Shown here: in pieces, positions 22,056 through 31,479 of the stretch
Numbering within the stretch: position 1 is the first letter of the stretch
Layout of the letters: every line of letters begins with the position of its first letter
NCBI GenBank assembly: GCA_031551265.1
Contig: JAVBNU010000020.1
Location: 1-64,000, forward strand
From: JAVBNU01 sp031551265
Lineage (GTDB): Bacteria > Cyanobacteriota > Vampirovibrionia > Gastranaerophilales > Gastranaerophilaceae
Length of the DNA: 64,000 nucleotides
Reading direction: 5' to 3'
Made by a program: the position numbers and the translations under genes
Notes under the pieces: model-generated
The model's input: the letters and a program-made list of their open reading frames with translations, nothing else
What the model was told of the DNA's origin: nothing
Databases searched by the model: none

Positions 22056-22092
22056 TGTCATTGCGAGGCTTCGAAGAAGCCGCGGCAATCCA
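22056..22092 (+). repeat. Dispersed palindromic repeat, family 1, intergenic copy
   Basis: 37 bp starting TGTCATTGCGAGGCTTCGAA and ending GCGGCAATCCA. The two halves form an imperfect inverted repeat (TTGCGAGGCTTC against GAAGCCGCGGCAA). The same element lies in frame inside four genes at 28386, 31526, 32628 and 35320, all in this orientation. The copy at 28386 is the most similar. Confidence 0.85.
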
Positions 22093-22175
22093 GGCAAATA
22101 CATGAAATTTAGAATGTCCGGCAGAACGCGATGATTGTGGAATTAGCGTCCTGACAACAAGTACGAAAACATACC

Positions 22176-22205
22176 TTGCAATGAACCACTTTTCCGTGCT
22201 ACAAT
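22176..22205 (+). promoter_or_regulatory. Sigma70-like promoter for the Fic-like gene
   Basis: TTGCAA at 22176-22181, an 18-bp spacer and TACAAT at 22200-22205. Transcription would start about 35 bases before the ATG at 22247, which has a GTGGAG ribosome site. Confidence 0.45.
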
Positions 22206-22246
22206 AGCGCAAGTTAGGACGACGACGTTGAAGTTGTGGAGATTTT

Positions 22247-23335
22247 ATGTGCATATATGAAGCATCCGGCTGGCCGGGTTTTGTATGGGATAAAGACATA
22301 ATTTACAATCTGCTCTCGGAGGTAAGATACAAACAAGGCTACCTTACGGGTAAAATGAGCAACCTGACAGATGAGCAGAAAGAAAAAGATCTGGTAAAAG
22401 TGCTTTCTTCGGATTTGTTGAAATCAGCTGAGTTGGAGGCATGTAAACTAGATTCGGAACAACTCAACGCTGCAATCGCAAAACGTTTTAAAATTCCTGC
22501 TGATAAAAATATTACTGTTAAAAAAGATATACAAAGTATTGTTGACATGTTCCTTGATGCAACACAGAACTTTGAAATGCCGCTTTCTAAAGAACGTTTA
22601 CAAAATTGGCATTCAGTATTGCAGCCGTGGTCTGATATTGAGACAGGCAAGTACAGAGATGATATGAATGGCTCAACACCGATTGTGATGACGGTTAATA
22701 ATCAGGAAAAAACTCTTTGTGAAGCTTTTCCCGCAGGCACGATAAGCTATCAGGTAAATAAGCTGATTCAATATATAAATAGTTCTGACGATGGGATTGA
22801 TGTTCTGATTAAAGCAGGTGTTGTGCATTTGTGGTTTTTTACGATATATCCTTTTGATTCGTTTAACGGTGTAATCGCAAGAGTTCTGACCGATATGTTA
22901 ATCACTCGCAGCCAAAAATCAGCGAACCGTTTTTATTCGCTCGCGGCAGGAATTGCCGATAATACCACCGAATATTATAAAGCACTTGAAATAATTAAAA
23001 TACAATCACTCGATATTACACCATGGTTAGTCTGGTTTTTCGAAAGTTTATCAAAGGCAATGGATGTCACAGAAACCACAGCTGAACCTGCGTTGAAAAA
23101 AACAAGCTTTAAACAAAAACATGCGACAACTGCCTTGAATCCTCGCCAATCGAAAGTACTGGACTGCGTGTTAGCAGGAAAACTTGATACTAAATTGACA
23201 ACAACTGTATGGGCCAAAATGACTGAAAGCTCTCAAGATACAGCAACACGTGATATTGCAGACTTAATAAAGAAAAAAGTCCTGATAAAACAAGGCGAAG
23301 CGCGCGCAACACACTATATTGTGAATATAGAATAA
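22247..23335 (+). CDS. Fic/DUF4172-type protein with a degenerate active site (pseudo-Fic)
   Basis: 362 residues, full length for the DUF4172-Fic family: an N-terminal GWPGFVWD segment, an inhibitory-helix region near residue 60, a Fic core, the FYSLAAGI and DITPWLVWF motifs, and a C-terminal winged-helix-like tail. Fic enzymes transfer AMP to target hydroxyls using a motif HPFx[DE]GNGR. Here the segment reads YPFDSFNGVIAR: the catalytic His is Tyr201, the Gly before Asn is Phe206 and the last Arg is Val209. The inhibitory motif SxxxE[GN] is SAELEA at residues 60-65, so it too is off consensus at its last position. The frame is otherwise intact, so this is either a non-catalytic Fic-fold protein or an enzyme decaying without a frameshift. 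The ATG is backed by a GTGGAG ribosome site. Confidence 0.85.
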   Translation: MCIYEASGWPGFVWDKDIIYNLLSEVRYKQGYLTGKMSNLTDEQKEKDLVKVLSSDLLKSAELEACKLDSEQLNAAIAKRFKIPADKNITVKKDIQSIVDMFLDATQNFEMPLSKERLQNWHSVLQPWSDIETGKYRDDMNGSTPIVMTVNNQEKTLCEAFPAGTISYQVNKLIQYINSSDDGIDVLIKAGVVHLWFFTIYPFDSFNGVIARVLTDMLITRSQKSANRFYSLAAGIADNTTEYYKALEIIKIQSLDITPWLVWFFESLSKAMDVTETTAEPALKKTSFKQKHATTALNPRQSKVLDCVLAGKLDTKLTTTVWAKMTESSQDTATRDIADLIKKKVLIKQGEARATHYIVNIE

Positions 23336-23366
23336 AAAATTACTATATATAATTATATATTTTTTA
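23333..23366. terminator. AT-rich bidirectional terminator candidate between convergent genes
   Basis: An A-run, a TATATA-rich self-complementary centre and a T-run fill the gap between the stop codons of two convergent genes. The stem is only A-T pairs, so the call is weak. Confidence 0.35.
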
Positions 23367-24059
23367 TCCGAAAGTATCTTTGAACACTTCTGTATTCTTT
23401 TCGATAACTTTTTTGACTGAATCAATTTCAGTTTCAATAGCTTTGTGCTCGGTTTCAATGCGTTTTAAATTGACTTCCAGCATTTTGTCTTTGCGCTGTA
23501 TCTCTGCCTGTTTCACTTCAAAGTTTGCTGTAGCAATACCGTCATCTTCGGTATATAAACTATCTCTGATTGCGGTACAGGTCTGCCAGCCGACATCTTG
23601 CCATATGACCTCACCACGTTCATCGTACTCATCACTCACACTCGACAAAGTATACATGCCGGAACGTATGCATTCTTCAAGATATTCGGATTTTTTAACA
23701 TCTTCATCAATAACGTAGTCTTTACGAGATTTCCCATCGGCATAAGTAGCGGGCAAAACCGGCACGACAATATTCCCTAAGCCGTCCACTAAGCGCATAC
23801 CTAAACCACCCTCAGTAAATCCTGAAGTAATTGCTTCGTACGTCAACAAAGGGAGATTCCCGGTATTGCTCCAGGCTTCACTGTCTGGAACAAAAAACAA
23901 TCTACGATTACTTATTTGTTGATTATATTCTCGCGATAATGCGAGCGTACTGTCAGCCAACATCATACGCGCCTGACTAATCTGCTGTGCTTGATACTCC
24001 AAATCAGATTTTCTGGCGGTTAGTTGTAAATATCTTGCCTGCGAGGCTGCCATACCCAT
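23364..24059 (-). CDS. Conserved-looking coiled-coil protein of unknown function
   Basis: 231 residues, not recognised as a named family. There is no signal peptide. The first 45 residues (MGMAASQARYLQLTARKSDL onward) and the last 60 are charged, heptad-like helices; the middle (residues about 50-150) is mixed and rich in Gly and Asp. A good AAAGGAG ribosome site lies 8 bases before the ATG. The gene is alone on this strand, divergent from the AAA+ gene and convergent with the Fic-like gene. I recall similar N-termini in Gastranaerophilales-type genomes, but that is from memory and gives no function. It may be a cytoplasmic or secreted structural protein. Confidence 0.75.
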   Translation of the reverse strand: MGMAASQARYLQLTARKSDLEYQAQQISQARMMLADSTLALSREYNQQISNRRLFFVPDSEAWSNTGNLPLLTYEAITSGFTEGGLGMRLVDGLGNIVVPVLPATYADGKSRKDYVIDEDVKKSEYLEECIRSGMYTLSSVSDEYDERGEVIWQDVGWQTCTAIRDSLYTEDDGIATANFEVKQAEIQRKDKMLEVNLKRIETEHKAIETEIDSVKKVIEKNTEVFKDTFG

Positions 24060-24229
24060 AAGTTGTTCTCCTTTGTAAATCTAACATCGGCATAAGTTGC
24101 CTAAAACTTTAATTTTATAGCGTATAAAAAAATTCATTTTTACATAACTTTACATTTAATGATTTTTTTAGCAACGAAAAAATTTCACGAGATTTGTATA
24201 AATATCACATCTGAGTTGGAATTTTTAAA

Positions 24230-27200
24230 ATGCTACAAATATCTAATCCCCTTAATACGTATAAAGCCGTATATATCACGTCTCAAAACGATGTTTCTTT
24301 CAAAGGCCAAAAAGAAAATGAACTTTTTGCCGCGTTTGAGAATGGTGATAAAAAAGCGCAACGTAGATCGTTGCAAAATTTGAATCTTGACTTCACAGCT
24401 GTTAACCCGACTAATTCAAGAAACATTCTCCATTACGCGATGCAAACGGATAACGAGGACTTATTATTTGAAGTGGTCTCCCGCGCAGCGTCCTCCTACC
24501 CAAGCCATTTTGAGTCGCTTTTCTGGTCTAAAGATGATTTCAATAAAGTGCCTTATGAATATTATGCTCTTACACATGCTGGCAGAACACCTGAAAATTT
24601 GCCCCCTGCGCTCATGTTGGCTGATGCGAATCTGAGGCTCCATATTGCCGAAGGATTAAGAATGCACAAAAATAGTATGCTTCCTTCTGTGAATAATACT
24701 ACTTCTGAGGATGCAGCAGCTCCATCTCCCGTCACTCCTCCTTCAAACACACTGCCTGCACAAGCCCCTCAGCCACCGACAGCCATCAATGCTGTTAATT
24801 CCGTAGCTGAACTCAATCAGGTTGATGATTTGACTGATGAAGATATTTCTTTTGAATATCCAGAGGATGATTCTGATAATAGTGGCGAAATTTCATCAGC
24901 TGAAGATTTTATGGCAATGATTAACGGCCTCCCGGCAGGCAATCGTCCTAATGTTGTCGGTGTTGGACCTAATTCCGGCATGACTATTCCGCTGTCACTT
25001 GGAGCTACAAACGTAGGTAGCCCTTTACCAGATGATGAATTTGAGCTTACCTTAGACGATGTAATTTGTCCTCAGGAAGTTAAAGACGAGCTGCGTAATT
25101 CAATCATTGACCCTTTGAAAAATACTGAACAAAAATATAACAAAAAAGGCATACCCGTTGCTAATGGCTTCTTACTCTATGGCCCCTCGGGGAACGCCAA
25201 AACGTTGATCGCTTTAGCCCTCGGCTGTGAGTTACAAAAAATAGGCGTTTCGTGCCAAAAAGTAGAAAGTCTAGACCAACTTATAAGTACTTTGGGTGTC
25301 GCTGCACAATTATACAAAAATTCAGGTCAGCCTACACTATGTTTTATAGATAATATAGAGGCACTTATTGGCAAAGATGTAAAAAACGTTCCCAAGATTG
25401 CAAATTTATTTGATAACTGCGCCAAAAACGGCGTTATCCTCCTCGGTGTGACCAGTAGAAAAGATGACTTATATGAAGACGCTATTCGTACAAGCCGCTT
25501 CGATAAGCATATTGAGGTCGTTTCTCCTGAGTATGAACTCAGAAAACAACTTGTTGAAATGGCAATGAAAAAATTTGAAACGTTGAAGCTGAGTGAAGAT
25601 GATATTGCGCGTGTTGCGAAAATGACAAGCGGCTTCTCTTGCAGTGCAGTTATGTTCGCAGTTGAAGAAACCTGTAGAGAAATAAAAAGAAACGAAAAGA
25701 CAGAAATAACAGCTGATGATGTCGAGGTTGAAATCAAAAAATATGCTGAAAAAAGAAAAATAGGAGAAATTTCTGAGGATAATCCTACATCGGTATACGA
25801 TACGTTTTTGAAACGTTATGATACCCGAAAAGGTCCCAAAGATTTTAGCGCTGTAGCCGGCATGAAAGAGCTTAAAAGTATTTTGCAAAATTCTATCGTC
25901 GATAGACTAAAACCTGCAATCCGAGCTCGTTGTGAAAAAGAAAAAATAAGATTATTTAACGATGGTTTTCTTTTATACGGGCCTCCCGGGAATGGTAAAA
26001 CTTATATTGCTGAGGCTTTAGCCGGAGAAACCGGCATACCGCTTTACAAACTCGAAAAATCAGTTTATGAAAGCTCACTTGTTGGTGAATCAGTTAAAAA
26101 TCTTAAAAAAGTATTTGAACAGCTTGAGACAAAATTTTGGAAAACTGGTGAATACAGTATATTATTCATTGATGAGGCAGACGCTATTTTGTCCAAACGT
26201 TCTGAGTCAGGGGAGCTGAAAAGTGACTTGACGAACACACTGCTTCAGTACCTTAACAATGCTACACACAGGGGGATTATCCCTATTTTGGCGACAAATG
26301 CTTATGATAAAATTGATGAGGCAGTCAAGCGCTCAGGCCGCTGCGGTAAGCACATAAATGTTCCCACACCGGACTTTGAAGCGCGGAGATCAATGTTCTG
26401 CCTGCTTACAAAAGACAAAGAAATCACTAAAAACATTACAGATGATGACTTGAATGTTTTAGCTCGTATGCTTAGCGGCTTTTCAGCATCTGATATTACG
26501 CACTTGACCAACGAAACGCTGCAAAACGCAATAATCGAAGGTCGTGAAGAAGTTAATGTGGCTGGTTTCAAAGAGGCTATTAAAAATTTCTCTCTTGAAC
26601 GCAATATGCCTGAAGTTAATGACTCAAATATCACTTCTCAATACGATACATTTTTGCAACGTTTTAACACCAAACATGGCCCTAAGGATTTTAGCGTTGT
26701 TGCCGGCATGAATGAGGTTAAAAGTGTTTTGAGAAAATCTATTATAGATAGATTAAAACCCGAAGTCAGAGCACGTTTTGAAAAAGAAAAAATACAATTA
26801 TTTAACGATGGCTTTATTTTCTATGGCCCTCCCGGAAACGGCAAAACATACATCGCAGAAGCGATAGCTGGTGAAACAGGTATACCGTTGTATAAACTCG
26901 AAAAATCAGTCTACGAAAGTTCCTATGCTGGTGAATCAGTTAAAAATATTAAAAAAATATTTGACCAGCTGGAGACAAAGTTTAGAAAAACAGGCGAATA
27001 CAGCTTTTTATTCATTGATGAAGCAGATGCGATTTTATCCAAACGCTCGGAGTCAGGCGAATTAAAAAGTGACCTCACAAATACCCTGCTGCAGTACCTC
27101 AATAATGCAACTAAAAAAGGTATCATCCCTATCTTAGCGACAAATGCCTATGAGAAAATTGACGAAGCTGTCAAACGTTCAGGACGCTGCGGTAAACACA

Positions 27201-28327
27201 TAAATATCCCTACGCCTGACTTTGAAGCGCGGAGATCTATGTTCCAGCTGCTTATAAAAGACAAGGAAATCACAAAAAATATCACTGACGACGACTTAAA
27301 TGTTCTGGCTCGTATGCTGAACGGCTTTTCGGCATCTGATATTACACACTTAACTAATGAAACCCTGCAAGGCGCACTTACCGAAGGATATGAAGAAGTC
27401 AGCGTAACCGACTTCAAAGACGCAATTAAGAAATTCTCGCATGAACGTAATATGCCTGAAGTTAATGACTTGAACATCACTTCCCAATATGATACTGTGC
27501 TCCACCGTATTGCAATGAAACCGAGTGATCCTAAATCGCTCGACGATATTGGCGGCATGAAAGAAGCCAAATACGGACTATATGAATCTGTAATTTCAGC
27601 TTTTGACCCTGAAATAATGAAAGCCAATGAAGAAAATGGTATATCGCCGCCAAACGGCACAATATTATACGGCCCTCCGGGATGCGGCAAAACTTATATT
27701 GTCAAAGCCGTTGCGCAACAAGCTAAATTACCGATGTACGAACTCAAAATGTCTGAAGTCGGCAGCAAATATATCCACGAAACCTCAGGTAGAATCACAG
27801 CTGTATTCAAACAACTTAAAGAAAAATATGAAAAAACAGGCGAAGCAAGTATTTTGTTTATTGATGAATTTGATTCAATTGCCGGCAACAGAGAAAGCTT
27901 AGGTGGTAACCAAGAATATAAAAATGAAGAAATAAATACCTTGCTGGCCGAAATGAACAACCCGGGCAAAAATGGTATCGCTATTATTGCAGCTACTAAT
28001 CACATTGAAAAAATAGACTCTGCGATTGCCCGCAGTGGTCGTTTTGATAAAAAAATATACGTCGGATTACCCGACCCGGAAGCACGCTACGAAGTCATAA
28101 AAACTTGCATCAAAGGCAAAAAACTCGCCACTGAAATATACCGTGACGAAGAAAAACTCCAAAAACTCGCACAAATGACAGAAGGCTTCAATAACGCAGA
28201 TATCTCAACAGCCATAATGACAGCCCTGCGTGCAACTATATTGAAAAAGAATGATAAAGTAACATTTGAAGATTTTGAAGCGCAATTCCAAAAACTCGCC
28301 GCCTCAAAAGCACAAAGTAATAGATAA
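24230..28327 (+). CDS. Four-module AAA+ ATPase with ankyrin-like N-terminus
   Basis: 1,365 residues. The N-terminal tail ends in NDVSFKGQ, followed by an ankyrin-like helical part (NILHYAMQTDNEDLLFEVV) and an acidic, Pro-rich linker (about 160-240). Four class-I AAA+ modules follow, with P-loops at residues 318 (GPSGNAKT), 584 (GPPGNGKT), 866 (GPPGNGKT) and 1148 (GPPGCGKT). Walker B is FIDN in module 1 (374-375) but FIDE in modules 2-4 (648, 930, 1212). Arginine-finger segments RSGRCGKH and RSGRFDKK are present. Module 1 has thus lost the P-loop Gly and the Walker B Glu and is probably a non-hydrolysing regulatory module, as in some Cdc48-like unfoldases. Modules 2 and 3 are nearly identical in protein. 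The start has a weak GGA site. It heads the ten-gene run and may remodel the downstream proteins, which is inference. Confidence 0.9.
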   Translation: MLQISNPLNTYKAVYITSQNDVSFKGQKENELFAAFENGDKKAQRRSLQNLNLDFTAVNPTNSRNILHYAMQTDNEDLLFEVVSRAASSYPSHFESLFWSKDDFNKVPYEYYALTHAGRTPENLPPALMLADANLRLHIAEGLRMHKNSMLPSVNNTTSEDAAAPSPVTPPSNTLPAQAPQPPTAINAVNSVAELNQVDDLTDEDISFEYPEDDSDNSGEISSAEDFMAMINGLPAGNRPNVVGVGPNSGMTIPLSLGATNVGSPLPDDEFELTLDDVICPQEVKDELRNSIIDPLKNTEQKYNKKGIPVANGFLLYGPSGNAKTLIALALGCELQKIGVSCQKVESLDQLISTLGVAAQLYKNSGQPTLCFIDNIEALIGKDVKNVPKIANLFDNCAKNGVILLGVTSRKDDLYEDAIRTSRFDKHIEVVSPEYELRKQLVEMAMKKFETLKLSEDDIARVAKMTSGFSCSAVMFAVEETCREIKRNEKTEITADDVEVEIKKYAEKRKIGEISEDNPTSVYDTFLKRYDTRKGPKDFSAVAGMKELKSILQNSIVDRLKPAIRARCEKEKIRLFNDGFLLYGPPGNGKTYIAEALAGETGIPLYKLEKSVYESSLVGESVKNLKKVFEQLETKFWKTGEYSILFIDEADAILSKRSESGELKSDLTNTLLQYLNNATHRGIIPILATNAYDKIDEAVKRSGRCGKHINVPTPDFEARRSMFCLLTKDKEITKNITDDDLNVLARMLSGFSASDITHLTNETLQNAIIEGREEVNVAGFKEAIKNFSLERNMPEVNDSNITSQYDTFLQRFNTKHGPKDFSVVAGMNEVKSVLRKSIIDRLKPEVRARFEKEKIQLFNDGFIFYGPPGNGKTYIAEAIAGETGIPLYKLEKSVYESSYAGESVKNIKKIFDQLETKFRKTGEYSFLFIDEADAILSKRSESGELKSDLTNTLLQYLNNATKKGIIPILATNAYEKIDEAVKRSGRCGKHINIPTPDFEARRSMFQLLIKDKEITKNITDDDLNVLARMLNGFSASDITHLTNETLQGALTEGYEEVSVTDFKDAIKKFSHERNMPEVNDLNITSQYDTVLHRIAMKPSDPKSLDDIGGMKEAKYGLYESVISAFDPEIMKANEENGISPPNGTILYGPPGCGKTYIVKAVAQQAKLPMYELKMSEVGSKYIHETSGRITAVFKQLKEKYEKTGEASILFIDEFDSIAGNRESLGGNQEYKNEEINTLLAEMNNPGKNGIAIIAATNHIEKIDSAIARSGRFDKKIYVGLPDPEARYEVIKTCIKGKKLATEIYRDEEKLQKLAQMTEGFNNADISTAIMTALRATILKKNDKVTFEDFEAQFQKLAASKAQSNR

Positions 28328-28339
28328 GAGAAAAAGAAC

Positions 28340-31300
28340 ATGAAAATTTTCCCAATAACACAATTTAATATCAACACAAACTTGTTGTCATTGCGAGACT
28401 TCGATAGAAGTCGCGGCAATCCAGTAAATGCCATGGCATCAGAAAATACAAACCTCAACAACTCTCCCACCGCACTCGCCAATCGCGCTAAAATAGCCTT
28501 TCGTGCACAATCTGCTGAAAACCCGAATGATATTTTTGACGACCTTGTAAAGAAGGTACTAAGAGAAAAAACTAGCCAAAATGAACTGGTAAATTTAATA
28601 AACTCTCCTGATTTTGCCCCGAATAAGGTCGATAGAGGTGAAATAGCACCACTTTATCACCTTATCAAATATTTAGGGACTCTAAAGCAAGGAATAACAC
28701 AAAACCATGTGTTGTACCATCTTATTAAGTGCGATATCTCAGACTCATTAGAAAAAATGAAGATTATATTAGAAAATAATTCCAATATTGACTTTAGTAA
28801 GGTATATGATGGCAGTGACTTTACAAAAATCAAAGAATACGCTCTTAGTCGTGAAAATCACGGTACTGAATTCGCACAATTACTCGACGACTACGAATTG
28901 TACGGCGGTCGTGAGCGCGCACAAGCAAAATGGAACGCAGCTAATTCGCCATTAGATGCTGCCAAGCAAACTCTAGCAGCTACACTAACAGAAGAAAAAC
29001 GTCAAGCGTTGGCTGAAGCGCAGCGTGTTGTTACGAATTTACTTAGCTACAGTAAGACGGTAAATCAAATTTTCTTTGACGAGCTAGAAAAAGAAGAACC
29101 CAATGTCGCAGTTTTGTGTGCCTGTATACAACACAAAAAATTTAAACCAAATACACTGAATCATAGGCGGGAAGCTGCTTCTTCCCATACGTATACACCG
29201 CCTTTTTGTGCTCTGCTCCGTGAAAATACTAATGCAGCTTTGAAGGATGCATTCATCTCTTTTATGAAACGAACTGATCTCGACGCCAATGTGCCATATA
29301 GAGCTGAAGGCGATGGTTATTATTGGTCGTCTCCTCTGGAAGAGTTGATTGATAGTAAAGATTCTGAAGACCTTCTCAAAATATTGCTTGAAATGCATCC
29401 AAATATAAGAATTTTAGATGCTTTCGGTGGTCACAGTAAGACTGATAACCCACCCACAAAAAACTTGCTTAAGTACGCAAACGACCAAGAAAAATATAGT
29501 TATGCAGAAATCCTGGAGGAACATATCGCAAAGCAACAACAAGCCGCATTTCCATACCAAATAGCTGCTGACTCGACTGATGACAATCTTAAGACTGTAC
29601 TTGAGTTTGACCTTTCTGCCAGTGAGCTTAAAATTCTCTTTGAAGAAGAAATTAAAAAAGATAAACCTGATTGGACTTTGATAAAACGTTGTGTTCGTCG
29701 TGAAAATTTTACCCCTAATATGACTATCAAATCTCAAGTCCAAGACGGTAATACGACAATAGTATCTTCAATGCTATGCATTTCCGAAATTTTAAATCAT
29801 CCTGACCGAAGTATCGCTGCTTTTGATGCTGTCCACATTTTAGTCGCAAGGCCTGATTTTGATCCTATGGCATCATCTGCAGTTGAGTGCCTATTTTCAG
29901 ATAACCAGCAGCATATTACGCATACACAATCCTTTGAGTCATTGATTGATCATGCCCCTATGGAGATTATACAAACTCTGCTACAAGCCCACTTCTCAGG
30001 CGTAAATTCACTTGATGAGTCACAAGATTCTAAACGTGATTATGTAATGAATGCTATAAAATATGCTGTTGAGAAAAAACACTATGATAAAGCTCAAGCT
30101 ATACGTCAATTTTTTACATCTTTGCCTGAACCTTCAGGGCAAAGAACGAACCCAGCTACAGCTGCTGATGTTGCATTACCTGCATCTGAACCAAATGTTG
30201 ACAGTTTTTTAGGCATGATGAACGAGGCGCAGCCTCGCGATAAACAAGTCAAAATTTCCACGACCAGCTTTGCACCACCCAAAACCTTCAAAGAAAACGA
30301 AGCGCTAATTGAAAAAATTAGAGGAAATAATGTCAATTTACGTAAAACTTTCCACGAAACGGCCATGGCATTAAAAAATAATTCAAGCGCTGAAAAATAT
30401 GATGAAATTTTATTAGAGCTGGTGAAAAATCCAAACTTTGATTTGAATAAACGCTATGATGCTGATTTTAGTATTTGGTGTAATCCTCTGTTCATCCTGA
30501 CTACTCTTAACAAACCTTATATCCTACAGGAAGCATTGAACCGTGACGATGCGGATATTAATATACAATCAGGCAGCGATAAATCCTTATCGCCGTTGTC
30601 CAGGGCAGTTAGTTTCAACCTGCTTGACTGTGCTTATGTTATTCTAACGTCTGGCAAAACGCTTAATGACTTTAACCGCTGTAAAAAACGCGCTCAAAGC
30701 AATGACATGATGTGTGCAATGTTTGATGCATATCCTGATGTTGAAAAATTCGTAAAATCACTTGAAACTGCCGAAGCTGAAGTCAAAAAAGTGAATACCA
30801 TCAGAGACTTTTTACTTTCGCCAACCCTTGACCCTACAGCTGTTGACAAAGAAAAAAATAACGTCATACATTTAGCGAATTATTTAGACGATGAAGATGA
30901 GGCTATTCGTGTCATTGAACTGGCTTCAAAACGTGGCGTAAATCTTAAAACAAAAAATAACAACGGCGAAGACCCTATTGATGTTGCGGTTAAGTGCAAA
31001 AAATATAAAATAATCGCATATTTGGCTGTAAAAAAAGCAGCAGATGGCTACAAAGATGAAAATGATGAAAATTTGCTTGTGAAAATGGGCTTGGATCCGA
31101 ATGAAGAAAAATCACTCGCTGTTATCTATGGTCTTGATTTAGGTAAAATGAGTGTCAACGCCAAAACCGCAGCAGGCTCAACCTTTCTGATTAACTGCGC
31201 AAAGTTAAAGCACTATGAAAAAATGAAATTTGCTCTGACAAAAGGCGCAAATATAGACGCTCAGGACGAATTTGGACAAACTGCCCTCCACTGGGCTTGC

Positions 31301-31462
31301 GCGATGCAGGATGAACAGGCAATAGATTTCTTGTTCAATAATTTTGCTGATATGGATATCAGAGACTCAGCAGGCAAACTGCCTATTGAATACCTGAAAC
31401 AAGCTGCATTGATACAAAAATACCAACAATACCAAAAAGCGCTTGGCGGCGTAATGAAATAA
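28340..31462 (+). CDS. Large ankyrin-like FDPN-module protein (1,040 aa)
   Basis: Starts 12 bases after the AAA+ gene. The N-terminal tail MKIFPITQFN, an in-frame dispersed repeat (residues about 16-29) and TNLNNSPTALANRAKIAF lead into the body. About three copies of a roughly 165-residue module follow. Landmarks are an acidic LFxxEL helix, F-x-PN (FAPN, FKPN, FTPN), a P-rich helical pair, ILENN and LLDDYELYGGRERAQ. From about residue 650 the pattern becomes more typical of ankyrin repeats, ending with GANIDAQDEFGQTALHWACA. There is no signal peptide or membrane segment. This is the longest member of the paralogous row and lacks the shared C-terminal block of its neighbours. The function is unknown; ankyrin stacks usually bind proteins, and secreted ones act as effectors in host-associated bacteria. 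Confidence 0.85.
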   Translation: MKIFPITQFNINTNLLSLRDFDRSRGNPVNAMASENTNLNNSPTALANRAKIAFRAQSAENPNDIFDDLVKKVLREKTSQNELVNLINSPDFAPNKVDRGEIAPLYHLIKYLGTLKQGITQNHVLYHLIKCDISDSLEKMKIILENNSNIDFSKVYDGSDFTKIKEYALSRENHGTEFAQLLDDYELYGGRERAQAKWNAANSPLDAAKQTLAATLTEEKRQALAEAQRVVTNLLSYSKTVNQIFFDELEKEEPNVAVLCACIQHKKFKPNTLNHRREAASSHTYTPPFCALLRENTNAALKDAFISFMKRTDLDANVPYRAEGDGYYWSSPLEELIDSKDSEDLLKILLEMHPNIRILDAFGGHSKTDNPPTKNLLKYANDQEKYSYAEILEEHIAKQQQAAFPYQIAADSTDDNLKTVLEFDLSASELKILFEEEIKKDKPDWTLIKRCVRRENFTPNMTIKSQVQDGNTTIVSSMLCISEILNHPDRSIAAFDAVHILVARPDFDPMASSAVECLFSDNQQHITHTQSFESLIDHAPMEIIQTLLQAHFSGVNSLDESQDSKRDYVMNAIKYAVEKKHYDKAQAIRQFFTSLPEPSGQRTNPATAADVALPASEPNVDSFLGMMNEAQPRDKQVKISTTSFAPPKTFKENEALIEKIRGNNVNLRKTFHETAMALKNNSSAEKYDEILLELVKNPNFDLNKRYDADFSIWCNPLFILTTLNKPYILQEALNRDDADINIQSGSDKSLSPLSRAVSFNLLDCAYVILTSGKTLNDFNRCKKRAQSNDMMCAMFDAYPDVEKFVKSLETAEAEVKKVNTIRDFLLSPTLDPTAVDKEKNNVIHLANYLDDEDEAIRVIELASKRGVNLKTKNNNGEDPIDVAVKCKKYKIIAYLAVKKAADGYKDENDENLLVKMGLDPNEEKSLAVIYGLDLGKMSVNAKTAAGSTFLINCAKLKHYEKMKFALTKGANIDAQDEFGQTALHWACAMQDEQAIDFLFNNFADMDIRDSAGKLPIEYLKQAALIQKYQQYQKALGGVMK
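28386..28423 (+). repeat. Dispersed repeat family 1 inside a coding region
   Basis: 38 bp, TGTCATTGCGAGACTTCGAT to GGCAATCCA. Read in frame it contributes roughly LSLRDFDRSRGNP. It is the closest match to the intergenic copy at 22056. Confidence 0.85.
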
Positions 31463-31479
31463 TCAATGGATACTAACAT

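Larger units (their letters stand above)
21723..22246. other. Intergenic region between the divergent adhesin and Fic-like genes
   Basis: AT-rich spacer of 524 bp without a credible gene. It holds one dispersed repeat at 22056-22092 and a promoter-like pair before the Fic-like gene. The adhesin start is preceded only by a weak GGAA ribosome site; I could not pick out a convincing promoter for it. Confidence 0.7.

Noticed and set aside
21915..22299. Short minus-strand frames between the adhesin and the Fic-like gene
   Set aside because: No ribosome sites, composition like the intergenic region, and one runs through a dispersed repeat and into the Fic-like start.
22247..23335. Calling the Fic-like gene a toxin of a toxin-antitoxin pair
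   Set aside because: There is no small partner gene, the protein carries its own inhibitory region, and the catalytic residues are missing.
27148..27690. Minus-strand frame of 180 codons opposite the AAA+ gene, and similar frames at 25327, 25469 and 26302
   Set aside because: Complement of conserved AAA+ motifs. The same antisense frame recurs opposite modules 2 and 3, as expected for shadows of duplicated DNA.
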